Source: CBDCWT01 sp965223305 (lineage in GTDB: Bacteria; Planctomycetota; Planctomycetia; Pirellulales; Pirellulaceae). From it: 64,000 nucleotides of DNA. The stretch spans positions 16,860-80,859 of the forward strand of contig CBDCWT010000080.1 of assembly GCA_965223305.1 (NCBI GenBank), written 5' to 3'. Under the pieces are notes generated by a model. It was not told the DNA's origin. It did no database searches and saw only the letters and a program-made list of their open reading frames with translations. Shown here in pieces: positions 24,834 through 35,090 of the stretch. Made by a program: the position numbers and the translations under genes. How positions within the stretch are numbered: the stretch's first letter is position 1; every line of letters starts with the position of its first letter.

Positions 24834-27800
24834 TTAAGGACGTCAAGATCCTCTAGCAGGTCGCTTAGTACGTCCTCTTCCGCGAGCAGCCGATCGACCA
24901 GCTCCGCTTCCGTAGATACCACTCCGCGATGTTCTCCGGATGTATCGATCGTCTTTACGTTCACCGACACATCTAGGGAGCTAAACATCGTTTCGCTGAG
25001 CGGCGGCGTATCGCGATCACCGTGCAAGGGACGGGGGAAGTCGTGCAGAACATCCCCGAGTAACGAGGCGGGGAGAGAGTCTAGACTATCGAACTGACCG
25101 CCGCCTGCGGGGATGACCGTCAGCACACCGTCAATCCGATCGTTCGGCCGGTCAGTCACCGGGCCTTCTAACGGAAGCAGCGAGTCGTCCTCGGCTACGA
25201 GCGCCGTATAGACGCCATCCGACATGGCCACCAGGTTGAGCGCAGTCGGTCCTACGGCGGCCGATGAGGCCACTTCGAAGTGGAGGTCAACTAGTGTCTG
25301 CGAGAAGGTGCCCGACACAGGTCGGCTACCGAGAGCAACGATGACGATCCTTCCCAATTCGTTGTCGATGGAGGCCGTAAACGTCCATCCCGGATGGCCC
25401 GTGATGAAGCCGCCCGGCGTGACCGAGACGGCTGTGACGACCTCGGTATCAAACATGACGACGGCATCCGCCTCGGCGAGCCGGTGAGGGAATTGCAAAT
25501 CGACAGTGCTTTCGATGTGCAGTGGTACAGCGACCGAACTGCCACCGACCGCGGCCAGTGTCCGGGGAATGCTAAGTACCGGGTCCGGGCCACCATTGGG
25601 AGTGCGCACCAGCCCTACGGGAATCGGCGGCACTTCCGGCACCGGAATCAGCGCCGCAACCCGCGCGACCAGCGAGGCGTCGAAGGCATTGAGACGGCCG
25701 TTGCGGCTGACGTCCCCAATTAGGCTGGGATCAGCGAGCTGATATGCGGGAAAGCCTGAGTCGATTTGCGCCGCGACAGTTGCCACCCGCGCCGCGTCGC
25801 TCGCGTTCAGCCTGCCGTTGCCAGACGCCTCGCCAAGGTAGCCAACCAAGTGTACGGCGTCGTCGTCGATAGCCGGGAAAACCGTCGAATCGGCACCACC
25901 AACTCTGACACTGTGGATGTCTAGGATCTGCTTACTGTTGTAGATGGCCTCGGCATTCGCCTCCGGAACTCTAGCCTGGAAGTTCACCAGCGTGTTGCTG
26001 CCGGCTGGGAGGTCAACAGGACTAACGATGGTCACCGTTGCATTTCCAGCGACTGTGGTATCGGCTGTTAACGTAGCCGCCGCAGGCAGAGACGGTCCGA
26101 CGGTCGCGCCGAGTATCTGTAGCAACGCTGGGTCGTAGGCAAGCTGGAACGCGACGGTTCTCACGCCGCTTCCATCGCTGAGCGTCACTGGGAGACCTGT
26201 CGTCTCATTCGCCGGAATGTTGACGTCTTGGCCCGGACCGCGTACGACGTCGGGAAGACCGAGCGTGACCGTGTTCACCGGCGGAGCTGCGACCACGAAA
26301 GACTGCATGAAGTCGTCACCCGCTGTACCATCGCCATCTCCGTCGAGCAGGATACCGTCAACGTCCACGAATCCGTCTGTGGCGCTGCGTAACGTCGCGG
26401 TGTAGGTGTCCGGTTCGAGCGGGCCACCGGTCTTGATGAAGGCAATCGCGCGGTCCGCTGGGTCGACTGTTACCGTCCCAGCGACGGGACCCACCGTTTG
26501 ACCAACCAGCGTCACATCGGCCGGACCCAGGCTGATCAATAGTGAGTCGTAGAGATTGAGTAGCGAGGCATTGATATCGTTGCTGAACTCGGCACGGAAC
26601 CCTGTCAAGTTCGGTTCCAGCGAAGTCACCTGAAATGGCGTCGCTTCGTTGAATTGATGTGTCTCGCGTACCAGCGAATAGCCAGTAGGCCGGCCGGTGG
26701 CCGGATCGATCAATGGAATCGGAACTGCGGGATTGAACTCGTAGAGTTCGCCGCTCGCCGGAGGCTTGTCGAGGATAACTGCTTCCAGGTGGGTCGTGAT
26801 GGTCCGCGGTATCAAGGCTTGACCTGCCACATTCAACTCGATCGCGCGATAGAAAGAGCTGTTAGCATCCCCAGGCGCGAACGGGTCGATGTCTAACCTT
26901 CCAGGAGAATCGTTGTTCAGCTCTTCGATTTTGCCCAGCGAGGGGACCGCGGCATTGAGCGTCGCATTGACCTGCCCCAATGACGTCGAGCCTGTCAACT
27001 CGAGGCTCGTAAACTGTGTTACGACCTCGTCGCGACCGTCGCCATCGTCATCGGTCGCATCCCCTTCAGTGCCGCCTTCGAAGTAAACTTCCAACGTCGC
27101 GGAGCCTGTGGCCGCGACAACGATCTCCGGTCGGAGGACCTCTAGATCTAGTTGAACAGCACGAGTCGCTGGAGTGAATTGGCTACCGTCCACCGACAAC
27201 TCCACGAAGATGTCGAAGAAGCTGTCTACGTGGAACGAACCTCCGCGGTCCGTCACAATCGTCTTTCCGGCGGACGACTGCGACGGACTCTCCTGCAGCG
27301 TGACCGGCAACCCGTTGAGATCTCCGGTGAGGCTCATCGACACGATCTCGGTGTCGAAGCTCCCTGTTTCACGCCCGACTTTGTTGAACACAATTCTCTC
27401 GACCGAACCTTGTAGTTCGACCGGAACCATCGCGCCGTCGATCTGCGCGATCGCCGTCAGCGATGCGTCGATCACCTGCAGCTCGTTGGGCCCAGCGGCG
27501 CGCCTTTCCACTACTTCCAGTGGTTGATGGCGCAGGTCCTCCAAGATGATGTGCCTGGGACCTGGGAACTCGGCGAACGCGTTCGGGCCGCTGCGGTAGA
27601 TACCGTCCCCCGGCGGCAACTCGGGGCCGGCAGCGATCACACCCGCGTTGAAGGCATCGACTCGTAAGCTATCTGCAGAGGGAAGGAAATCTCCACCTTC
27701 GATAGCAATCTCCATCCAGTTGTGTATGAAGCTGTCGACTCGGTAGTTCTGGCCTCCCAAGTCGACAACGGTCGTCTGGCCAGTGGAAGTTTGTGCCGCA

Positions 27801-30800
27801 GACTCGCGGACCACAACCGCCTGTCCCTCTGGCGTCTGACCGCGTAAGTCCATCGAGAGAATCTCGGTCTCGAAGGTGCCGGTTGTCTGTCCTGCCTTGC
27901 CACGGTAGATGACTTCCACCGCTCCCTGCAGAGTAACAGGTAGCGGCCGGCCGCCGATGATCGCCGTCGCTCGCAGCGAAGATTCAAACGTAACTCGCTC
28001 GTCCGCACCCGTGATGGCGATGGTAGGAGCGGGCTCAAGCACCGGCCGGAAACGGACATCCTCTAGCAGAACTTCCTCGGCAGCGGGAAAAACAACCGTT
28101 GCGTCTGGCGCGCTCAGGTAAACTCCGCGCGGAGGCAGGTTGGGCTCGGCGGCCGCGACGCTTGGCGAACGCGGCAATTCCAGCGTCCATTCGTCAGTTG
28201 CTGTGGCAAAGACGTCCGTCTCGACGGTCGGTGCCACGTCGTGGAGTTCCCGCACAACGAAGATCCCCGACGGCTCTCCCGTCACTCGGTCCAGCAACTG
28301 GACAGGATCTGTTGGAGCAAAAAGATAGCGCTCGCCGTCGCCTGGCGGTTTGTGCCCGATAACCGTCTCGACGCGAGTGGCTCTGGCCGGCACCAGCTCG
28401 CGGCCGTTCAGCTCCACGATGAAAGACATGTCGAAGTAGCTGTTTGCATCTCCCTCCGCAAAGGGATCGACGTCCAGCCGACCTGGTGTGTTGTTCACCA
28501 GTTCCGTGATCTCGCCCAGCGAACGCCGGTCGGGATTGAGGCGAACGTGCACCGTTCCCAACGGCGTCGGACCGACCAGATCGAGTTGGACAACTTCCGC
28601 CACGACTTCATCAAGACCATCATCGTCGTCGTCCAGCGCATCGCCTTCGTTGGCCCCCTCAAAAAACACGTCGACCTGTGTCGGACCAACTGCCGCCACC
28701 AAGACCGGCGTGCCCTGAACGTCCAACAGGATCTGTCCGATGGAATTCGCAAAGAGGTCATGCTCGATGACGCCAGCTACTTGGTGGATCTCGCGGACGA
28801 CCGAGAACCCTGTACGCCGACCGGTCGCGGGGTCGATCAGAGGGATTGGCGCCGGCGGATTGAATCGATAGCGCTCGCCGTTAACGGGCGGCTTGTGCTC
28901 GATGACGGTTTCGAGCCGCGTTGTCGTCGTTAGCGGGACGAGTGTCTGTCCGCCAAGTTGGATCTGAAATGCGACGTCGAAGTAGCTGTTGGCATCACCC
29001 GGATGAAATGGATCGATGTCCAACCTGTTCGGAGTGTTGTTGACAAGTTCTTCGATGCGTCCCAGTGAGGGAACGGCTGGGTTGAGCGTGATCTGCGCCG
29101 GTCCCAGCGGAGTGGAGGCATACAGCGCGAGATCGGCGATCTGGGCGACGACCTCCTCGAAACCGTTCTCATCGTCGTCTACGGCGTCCCCCTCGTTCGC
29201 GCCCTCGAAATAAACGTGTGCGGTCGTCGGACCGACGCCCGAGACAAGGACCCGCTGTAGCGGCTCTTCGAGTTCGAGACGAGCACCGCCTACGGAAGGC
29301 ACGAAGGCCTGCCCCCCGTCGATGGAAACTTCCGGAAAGACGTCGAAGAAACTGTCAACCTGGAAGTTGCCATCGGGCAGCGCTACGATGGTTGCTTCTC
29401 CGGTAGAAGCAAGGGTGGGGCTCTCGCGAAGGATCACCGGAAGGCCCGCGATGGTTCCTCGTAGGTCCATCGAGAGAATTTCGGTTTGGAAAGTCCCCGC
29501 TTCCCGGATTGCCTTGTCGATCGCCATCGATCGCACTTGGCCAGAAAGTTCTACCGCCTCGGGCACGCCACCGGGCACGGTGGCAATCGCGGTCAGGGTG
29601 GTATCGTAGGTGACGATTTCATCGTTGCCGGAAACCTCACGGCTTTGCACTGCACCTGGGCGTTTTCGAATATCTTCCAGCACGAGCTGGACCAGCGGGC
29701 TCAAAAACTCAGCAGCCACTTGCGCCGGAGCTCGGTATTCGCCGCGGTTGGGTGGCAGCTCGGAAGTTGTTTCGACACCGGTATCGAAGGCGTCGAGCCT
29801 CGTGCTACCAGCGGATGCGATCCAGATTTGGCTGTCGTCCAGCGAAGCCTCAGTAAAGACGTCGAAGAAACTGTCAATTCGAAATCTGCCATCACCCGCG
29901 TCCCTGATGCTCGCTTGGCCCAAAGACTGTATTGAGGGTGACTCTCGGATCAACAAGACAGGGCCGCCGGGAATCGAACCACGGAGGTCCATCGAGACGA
30001 TTTCAGTTTCCCAGCTGCCTGTCGTCTGGCCGGCCTTACCACGGCTGATGATCTCCACAGGACCCCTTAGTTCCACCTCGACAGACTGGCCGGCAAACAC
30101 GGCGGTTCCACGCAACTGCGCCTCGAAACTGGCGCGCTCGTCAGAACCCTCCAACGCAATCACCGGGCCTGGATCGCTCATCGGCATCAGCTGGATGTTC
30201 TCCACAGCGACGGGCTGGGGAGATGGAAAGAGAACCGGGAGCGGAGCGTGATAGACGCTGCCGATCGCGGGCAGCGTGGCCAACGGTGTATCAACTCCCG
30301 GTTCGGGCGGAACCTCCAACAGCAGATTGCCAACCGTTGAAAGTTCATCGACCTCGATTGCGGTCGCAGGATCGTGAATTTCCCGGATGATGAAAATCCC
30401 CGTCGGCTGACCGGTTTGCACGTCAAACAGCTCAACGGGTTGGGGTGGAGCAAACAGATAGCGCTCACCGCTGCCCGGAGGTTTGTGCCCAATCACCGTT
30501 TCCACACGAGTTGGGCGCGCCGGCGCCATCCGGCGACCATTCAGCTCGACTACGAAAGCCACGTCGAAGAAACTGTCCGCGGAACCGGGGGCAAACGGAT
30601 CGACGTCCAGCAGCCGTTGATTGTTGTTGACCTGTTCCTCGATGCGGCCGAGCGAAGGAATGGCGGGATCGAGAGTGATGTTCAGCGGGCCCCAGGGAGT
30701 CGGTCCGCTGAGCCGTAGATCGACCATCTGCGCAACAACTTCATCCAACCCGTTCTCGTCGTCATCGATGGCAACTCCCTCGGTGGTTCCCTCGAACAGA

Positions 30801-33712
30801 ACGTCGAATTGGGTCGGCCCTACGGCGGACACCAACACCTGCGTGCCCTGCACGTCAAGCAACAGTTGGCCGACCGTATTGGGAAAGATGTCATGTTCGA
30901 TGGTCGACGAGGTCTGATGGATCTCCTTAAGCACGTAGAGTCCGGTGAACTCTCCCGTCACTTCGTCAAACAGAGGCACGCGGGGTGGGTTGGGATTCTC
31001 GTATCGCTCCTGCTCTATCGGAGGCTTGTGGGTGATAATGCTCTGCAGGAACAGGGGCTCGCGCGTGACCATCGGTTGCCCGGCGACATGAAACTGGGGC
31101 CAGACAAAGAACGTGCTGAAAGCGGTTTGGCCCGAACGGGTATCAAAAGGGGCCACCTGCAACAGACCGGGGCGGTCGTTGACGTTGATTTCCTCGATCT
31201 GCCCTGGAGAGGAGAACCCTGGGCGCTGGACAATGTGCACCGGGCCCGCCGCAGTAGTACCGTGCAAGTCGAGGCTGATGATCTCTGTCGGCACCTCGTC
31301 CCGCCGAAAACCGTCGAGCACTTCATCGCTGGCGTCGCCCTCGTTGGGGCCCTCGAAGTGGACCGCGATCGCGGCCTGTCCTACGGTTGCGATCAGTTCG
31401 GTCGGCGGGTCTGGTCGTAACTCGACTCGGGCGCCGGCTTCAGCGGGCAGAAAGCCGGCTCCATCGATAGAGAGCTCCGTGAAGATGTCGAAAAAACTGC
31501 CTACGTGGTATGCTCCGTCTCCCAGATCCCGAATCGTGACGGCGCCGTTGGATGGTTGCGCAGAACTCTCGCGGAGCATCATCGACACTCCGCCAATGTT
31601 CCCCTGCAAGTCCAGCGACAGTATTTCTGTCTGGAAGGTGCCAGTGGTGTTGCCAACCTTGTCGAAGGCGACGGTCTGCATCTGCCCGGTGAAGTCAACG
31701 ACGCGCGTCAAGTCGTTGAAAGGACCTCCAGAGACGGTGGCTAGCGCCTGCACTGTCGCATCGAAGACTTCGATTTCGTTGTTGCCGGAAACCTGGCGGT
31801 CAACCACCAGTTGTACTTTTTGGCGGAGATCTTCCAGCGTGACGCGGAGATTCCCTGTTGTGAATTCGAGCCCCTCTTGAGCGGCCGTACGATGGCTGCC
31901 AACCAACGACGGCACCTGCGGGGTATCGGTGACGACGCCGATCGGAAAGGCGTCGACCCGCGTGCTGGCCGCGGCTGGGATGAAGCTGGCGCCGCCGTCC
32001 ACCGAAACCTCCGTCCAGATGTCGAAGAAGCTATCCACGCGGAAATCGCCATCAAGAGCGGCGACTGAGGAGCGACCGGCCGACACCATTTCGGGTGACT
32101 CGCGAAGGATGACTGCAGGCCCTCCCGGAATGTCGCCGCGGAGGTCGATGCTTACAATCTCGGTCTCCCAAGACCCGGTCGTCTGGCCGGCGTTACCACG
32201 GGTGACCAACTCGAGGAGCCCGCGGAGTTGAACGGGCACCGGATCCCCTCCATTGAAGAGGGCTGTGCCCTCCAATGTCGATTCCAAGGTCACCCGCTCG
32301 TCATCACCCTCAACGACGACTGTCGGCGGGGGATCGGCGAGCAGACGGTAGCGGATATCTTGGAGCATCAGTTGCGCACCAGGCGCCGAGTACTGCGCCG
32401 GCAGCTGCCGGCCCGCCAGATACGCGGCTTCCAGTGGCGGCAAGTCGGAATTGGGAGTGACCACGATGGGCGGGTCGGGGGTTTCCAGTAGTACTTGGCC
32501 TACCGTCTCAGGAAAGGAATCGATCTCCACCTTGCCCGTACTGTGGACGACCTTCAGCAAGGAGATTCCGGTCGGATTGTTGTTGGCATCGAGCAGCTCG
32601 AGGGGTTCGTCCAACTGGGCAGCGTAGCGACGGAACGGCGGCTTCTCGTAGATTACCGTTGCTAACGAGATCGGTGTTTCGTTGTGAACTAGCAGACCTT
32701 CAACTTCGACCTCAAAAAACACGTCGAAGCTACTGGTGACCGACCCTTGCGGCGCGAACGGACGGACGTCGAGAGTGCCGGGAACGTTGTTCGCCAACTC
32801 GGTCATCACACCGCGCGACACACGGGTGGGACTCTCTGTCAACCTCACGTTCCCGTCGGTGAGGTTCAAGGCCACGAGTTCAGTGGTCACTTCGTCGAAG
32901 CCGTCGGTCGGATCGTTGTCGAGCGCGGACCCTTCGACCGCGCCGTCAAAAAAGACATGGGTCTCGGTCGTGCCGTTCAAGATAAACGTCTGCGGAATGT
33001 CGCCAAGTGGTCCACCAACCAACTCGACCAGGGCTGTGGTGTCGGGCAACACATCTTCTTCAACGAACAACTCCTCGGGAACGACAACCAGATCCAGCTG
33101 TTGGATGGTGAGATTGATCGGTTGCCGATTCACTGGGTCAACAAGTGGAATGGAGCCGTTGAACTGGTATGCTTCACCGGGAGCTGGCGGAAGCTGGGTG
33201 AGCTGAGCTTGTAAGGAAATGGGCAGGTTGTGCACGCCTCGCACGTTGCCGGCAACGAGCTCGACAAATGCTCCCGCCAGGCTGAAGATGGGAGCCTCCA
33301 GCTGGTTGGGGACGATGTTGACCGACTCTTCGGCAAATCCCAAGGTGGGCGGTCCCGCGGGCGCGAGTTGCAAAGTAAGAGGTCCGAGTGACGTGCTGAC
33401 TCCGGTCAGATTCAGATCCTGGACCTCGAACCCGATGTCCTCCAGGCTGTTGGCTCCCACGTCGTCGGCTGGAACGTCGTCCCGGACAATCGTCGCGGGG
33501 CCAGCCAGCTGGACAACCTCGACAGTCCCCGCGTCAGCACCGATTTGCAGCGTGAGCGTTGCCTCGGTAACCGGAAACACATCGACAGCCAGCAACACCC
33601 GTTGCTCGAGCTTTTCCGCGAGCGGTCTAAAGAACCGTCGCTCGCGTTCCGCTCGCGGCCGCCGACGGGTAGTCCGGGATGCATACAGAGTGTTGCCGAT
33701 CATGAGTTTCAT
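24818..33712 (-). CDS. Giant LEPR-XLL-type secreted protein with 4-module super-repeats, cohesin and dockerin-like domains
   Basis: This is a 2,964-residue protein. The N-terminus carries a basic stretch and PLAEKLEQRVLLAVD (about residues 31-45), the LEPR-XLL-type motif typical of planctomycete exported giants. Residues about 100-2360 consist of two module types. Type A contains a DxDDDxDGxDEVV acidic loop, a SLGRIEELVNN-like segment and a HKPPxxGERY-like segment. Type B contains GQTTGSWETEIVSMDLRG and a DSFFDVFTEVSIDG-like segment. The acidic loops lie at about residues 251, 781, 967, 1497, 1677 and 2207. The order is A-A-B-B repeated three times plus a final A. Then follow an Ig-like domain (about 2360-2475), a cohesin-like domain (about 2480-2610), two dockerin-like repeats (GNGRLNASDAARVATVA and RNGRLNAFDASLVARVAALI) and a second cohesin-like domain (about 2710-2870). 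The stop is inside MITE copy 2. The function is probably cell-surface; the ligand is unknown. Confidence 0.9.
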   Translation of the reverse strand: MKLMIGNTLYASRTTRRRPRAERERRFFRPLAEKLEQRVLLAVDVFPVTEATLTLQIGADAGTVEVVQLAGPATIVRDDVPADDVGANSLEDIGFEVQDLNLTGVSTSLGPLTLQLAPAGPPTLGFAEESVNIVPNQLEAPIFSLAGAFVELVAGNVRGVHNLPISLQAQLTQLPPAPGEAYQFNGSIPLVDPVNRQPINLTIQQLDLVVVPEELFVEEDVLPDTTALVELVGGPLGDIPQTFILNGTTETHVFFDGAVEGSALDNDPTDGFDEVTTELVALNLTDGNVRLTESPTRVSRGVMTELANNVPGTLDVRPFAPQGSVTSSFDVFFEVEVEGLLVHNETPISLATVIYEKPPFRRYAAQLDEPLELLDANNNPTGISLLKVVHSTGKVEIDSFPETVGQVLLETPDPPIVVTPNSDLPPLEAAYLAGRQLPAQYSAPGAQLMLQDIRYRLLADPPPTVVVEGDDERVTLESTLEGTALFNGGDPVPVQLRGLLELVTRGNAGQTTGSWETEIVSIDLRGDIPGGPAVILRESPEMVSAGRSSVAALDGDFRVDSFFDIWTEVSVDGGASFIPAAASTRVDAFPIGVVTDTPQVPSLVGSHRTAAQEGLEFTTGNLRVTLEDLRQKVQLVVDRQVSGNNEIEVFDATVQALATVSGGPFNDLTRVVDFTGQMQTVAFDKVGNTTGTFQTEILSLDLQGNIGGVSMMLRESSAQPSNGAVTIRDLGDGAYHVGSFFDIFTELSIDGAGFLPAEAGARVELRPDPPTELIATVGQAAIAVHFEGPNEGDASDEVLDGFRRDEVPTEIISLDLHGTTAAGPVHIVQRPGFSSPGQIEEINVNDRPGLLQVAPFDTRSGQTAFSTFFVWPQFHVAGQPMVTREPLFLQSIITHKPPIEQERYENPNPPRVPLFDEVTGEFTGLYVLKEIHQTSSTIEHDIFPNTVGQLLLDVQGTQVLVSAVGPTQFDVLFEGTTEGVAIDDDENGLDEVVAQMVDLRLSGPTPWGPLNITLDPAIPSLGRIEEQVNNNQRLLDVDPFAPGSADSFFDVAFVVELNGRRMAPARPTRVETVIGHKPPGSGERYLFAPPQPVELFDVQTGQPTGIFIIREIHDPATAIEVDELSTVGNLLLEVPPEPGVDTPLATLPAIGSVYHAPLPVLFPSPQPVAVENIQLMPMSDPGPVIALEGSDERASFEAQLRGTAVFAGQSVEVELRGPVEIISRGKAGQTTGSWETEIVSMDLRGSIPGGPVLLIRESPSIQSLGQASIRDAGDGRFRIDSFFDVFTEASLDDSQIWIASAGSTRLDAFDTGVETTSELPPNRGEYRAPAQVAAEFLSPLVQLVLEDIRKRPGAVQSREVSGNDEIVTYDTTLTAIATVPGGVPEAVELSGQVRSMAIDKAIREAGTFQTEILSMDLRGTIAGLPVILRESPTLASTGEATIVALPDGNFQVDSFFDVFPEVSIDGGQAFVPSVGGARLELEEPLQRVLVSGVGPTTAHVYFEGANEGDAVDDDENGFEEVVAQIADLALYASTPLGPAQITLNPAVPSLGRIEELVNNTPNRLDIDPFHPGDANSYFDVAFQIQLGGQTLVPLTTTTRLETVIEHKPPVNGERYRFNPPAPIPLIDPATGRRTGFSVVREIHQVAGVIEHDLFANSIGQILLDVQGTPVLVAAVGPTQVDVFFEGANEGDALDDDDDGLDEVVAEVVQLDLVGPTPLGTVHVRLNPDRRSLGEITELVNNTPGRLDVDPFAEGDANSYFDMSFIVELNGRELVPARATRVETVIGHKPPGDGERYLFAPTDPVQLLDRVTGEPSGIFVVRELHDVAPTVETDVFATATDEWTLELPRSPSVAAAEPNLPPRGVYLSAPDATVVFPAAEEVLLEDVRFRPVLEPAPTIAITGADERVTFESSLRATAIIGGRPLPVTLQGAVEVIYRGKAGQTTGTFETEILSMDLRGQTPEGQAVVVRESAAQTSTGQTTVVDLGGQNYRVDSFIHNWMEIAIEGGDFLPSADSLRVDAFNAGVIAAGPELPPGDGIYRSGPNAFAEFPGPRHIILEDLRHQPLEVVERRAAGPNELQVIDASLTAIAQIDGAMVPVELQGSVERIVFNKVGRETGSFDTEIVSMSLTGDLNGLPVTLQESPSQSSAGKTIVTDRGGSFHVDSFFDIFVELSVDGSQFTPATRAVQLDLEVLRPEIVVAATGSATLEVYFEGGTEGDATDDDGDGRDEVVTQFTSLELTGSTSLGQVNATLNAAVPSLGKIEELNNDSPGRLDIDPFAPGDANSSFYRAIELNVAGQALIPRTITTHLEAVILDKPPASGELYEFNPAVPIPLIDPATGRPTGYSLVRETHQFNEATPFQVTSLEPNLTGFRAEFSNDINASLLNLYDSLLISLGPADVTLVGQTVGPVAGTVTVDPADRAIAFIKTGGPLEPDTYTATLRSATDGFVDVDGILLDGDGDGTAGDDFMQSFVVAAPPVNTVTLGLPDVVRGPGQDVNIPANETTGLPVTLSDGSGVRTVAFQLAYDPALLQILGATVGPSLPAAATLTADTTVAGNATVTIVSPVDLPAGSNTLVNFQARVPEANAEAIYNSKQILDIHSVRVGGADSTVFPAIDDDAVHLVGYLGEASGNGRLNASDAARVATVAAQIDSGFPAYQLADPSLIGDVSRNGRLNAFDASLVARVAALIPVPEVPPIPVGLVRTPNGGPDPVLSIPRTLAAVGGSSVAVPLHIESTVDLQFPHRLAEADAVVMFDTEVVTAVSVTPGGFITGHPGWTFTASIDNELGRIVIVALGSRPVSGTFSQTLVDLHFEVASSAAVGPTALNLVAMSDGVYTALVAEDDSLLPLEGPVTDRPNDRIDGVLTVIPAGGGQFDSLDSLPASLLGDVLHDFPRPLHGDRDTPPLSETMFSSLDVSVNVKTIDTSGEHRGVVSTEAELVDRLLAEEDVLSDLLEDLDVLNPNYS

Positions 33713-34150
33713 CCTTACACGACAAGGCGTTCATCCAGAGGAGACCAAGCGGGCACCGGTACCGCAAACTGGCGGCCGGGAGCGATCCGATGAGAGCAGT
33801 AAGTCGGCGGTGGATTGCCGACGAGGGACCCGTCAGGCGAGGGGGTCCGCGCAGGAGGGTAGTAGCTGAACAGCGCCGGTCGATACGCCATAAACCGCGC
33901 CTCGATTTTTGCCAATGCTCTGATCCGTATGAGCAGCAAGTCGTAAGCTATCGGATTGATGCTCAAAGTCAATTATATTTCTGGGCTATTTGGCCTGCAC
34001 AGCAATGCTCCTGGAAATTGCCCACCTTGCGTGTCGAGCAAAAAATGGATGGAAAAACTATTGATTTCTATGGTGTGACCGGCAAGAATGACGGCACCCC
34101 CATATCGTTTATTTCTGTTGGATCAGAGGTACTTGATTGGGAGGTGCGTA
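33713..34150. other. Divergent promoter region of the giant protein and the PEP-CTERM gene
   Basis: These 438 bp separate two divergent genes. The right half (about 33960-34100) is distinctly AT-richer than the surroundings. I see no convincing gene and no hexamer pair good enough to call. A perfect GGAGGT Shine-Dalgarno at 34140-34145 belongs to the PEP-CTERM gene. Confidence 0.5.
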
Positions 34151-34840
34151 ATGTACAAGTCACCGTTTGCGCGACCGTTCTTGGTCGCGGTTTTGCTGAG
34201 TGGTCTCTGGACTCCTGTCCAGGGAAAGATCATCAGCGTCATGGGCCCCCGCAGCAGCGAGGGCGCCTTGCCCAGGATCATCGATCCGCCCCGTCATCTA
34301 CTGGATGATTTCGAAACGAACAGGGGGCAGCAGGGGTTTGACGAGCGGCAGGATGTGGTGACGTCGCAAGACTACAAGATGGACGGCGGTCGCGTGCTGG
34401 CCGCGGGGACGCTTGTTGACTCGCACATGTTGTTTCTCAACAGCCGTGGCGACACCAGAATCACCCACCCCGAGGTGATTTGGAAGTTTGACGGCCAAAT
34501 CCTGGGAGTGATGTCAGATGCCGGCGGTGAGTACGAGGCCGCATCGTCGGACGAGCTGGGCAGCCCGCGGACCAACTACGACGTCGCCGTCGCCGTCTTG
34601 GGCCGCGCTGCGCCGTTCAACGCGAGAGGTCTAGAGAGTAGTGATTCTTACGATGTTCGTGGCAACATGCTGCTTGTGAATCTGGCGGTCACCGAGCCCG
34701 GTGACTGGATGCGGGTGATCACAGGGCCCAAAGTACCTGAACCGTCGGCGATCGCGTCCTTAGTTGGGCTGGGCCTCGTTGGCCTCATCGGCTACCGGCT
34801 CCGCTCGCGATCCGCTGCCCGCAAAGCCCCTCAGGGCTAA
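34151..34840 (+). CDS. PEP-CTERM sorted exported protein
   Basis: This 229-residue protein has a signal peptide (FARPFLVAVLLSGLWTPVQG, cleavage probably after VQG). The C-terminal sorting signal is VPEPSAIASLVGLGLVGLIG followed by YRLRSRSAARK: a PEP motif, a membrane helix and a basic tail. The middle shows no known domain (GGRVLAAGTLVDSHMLFLNS). GGAGGT-GCGTA-ATG sets the start at 34151. PEP-CTERM proteins are processed by exosortase and linked to extracellular polymer formation; no exosortase gene lies in the window. It is divergent from the giant surface protein. Confidence 0.9.
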   Translation: MYKSPFARPFLVAVLLSGLWTPVQGKIISVMGPRSSEGALPRIIDPPRHLLDDFETNRGQQGFDERQDVVTSQDYKMDGGRVLAAGTLVDSHMLFLNSRGDTRITHPEVIWKFDGQILGVMSDAGGEYEAASSDELGSPRTNYDVAVAVLGRAAPFNARGLESSDSYDVRGNMLLVNLAVTEPGDWMRVITGPKVPEPSAIASLVGLGLVGLIGYRLRSRSAARKAPQG

Positions 34841-34932
34841 GTCTCGCGGTGGAAAGGTGGAACTGAACCAAGGTGTCGGGGTGGCCCAAGCGGTGTGCAA
34901 CTGCTTTCCGGTCACGGTCACCCCGGCACCGC

Positions 34933-35090
34933 CTAACTGCCTGTTGAAAAACGCCTTCCTGGCGTTTTTCAACCTCACCAAGCTCAGAACAGAGTTCTTC
35001 GCGGCTCGCAAATCAACGACTTACGTCGCTGATTTGGCATCACATCCCTGTGATGCGGCAGGCGCGTTGAAAAAATCAACAGGCTGCTAA
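34933..35090. repeat. Hairpin-bearing MITE-like element type 2, full copy
   Basis: The left end CTAACTGCCTGTTGA and the complement of the right end, TTAGCAGCCTGTTGA, match at 12 of 15 positions, giving a 158-bp element without coding capacity. Just inside the left end is a 13-bp-stem hairpin (34943-34955 with 34961-34973, loop TTCCT). It resembles a bidirectional terminator after the PEP-CTERM gene. A partial second copy lies at 35265. Confidence 0.75.

Noticed and set aside
33219..33869. Long plus-strand frames across the giant gene (also at 28241, 29486 and 31113)
   Set aside because: They are antisense shadows of the repeat-bearing giant gene; compositions are skewed and no start signals are seen.
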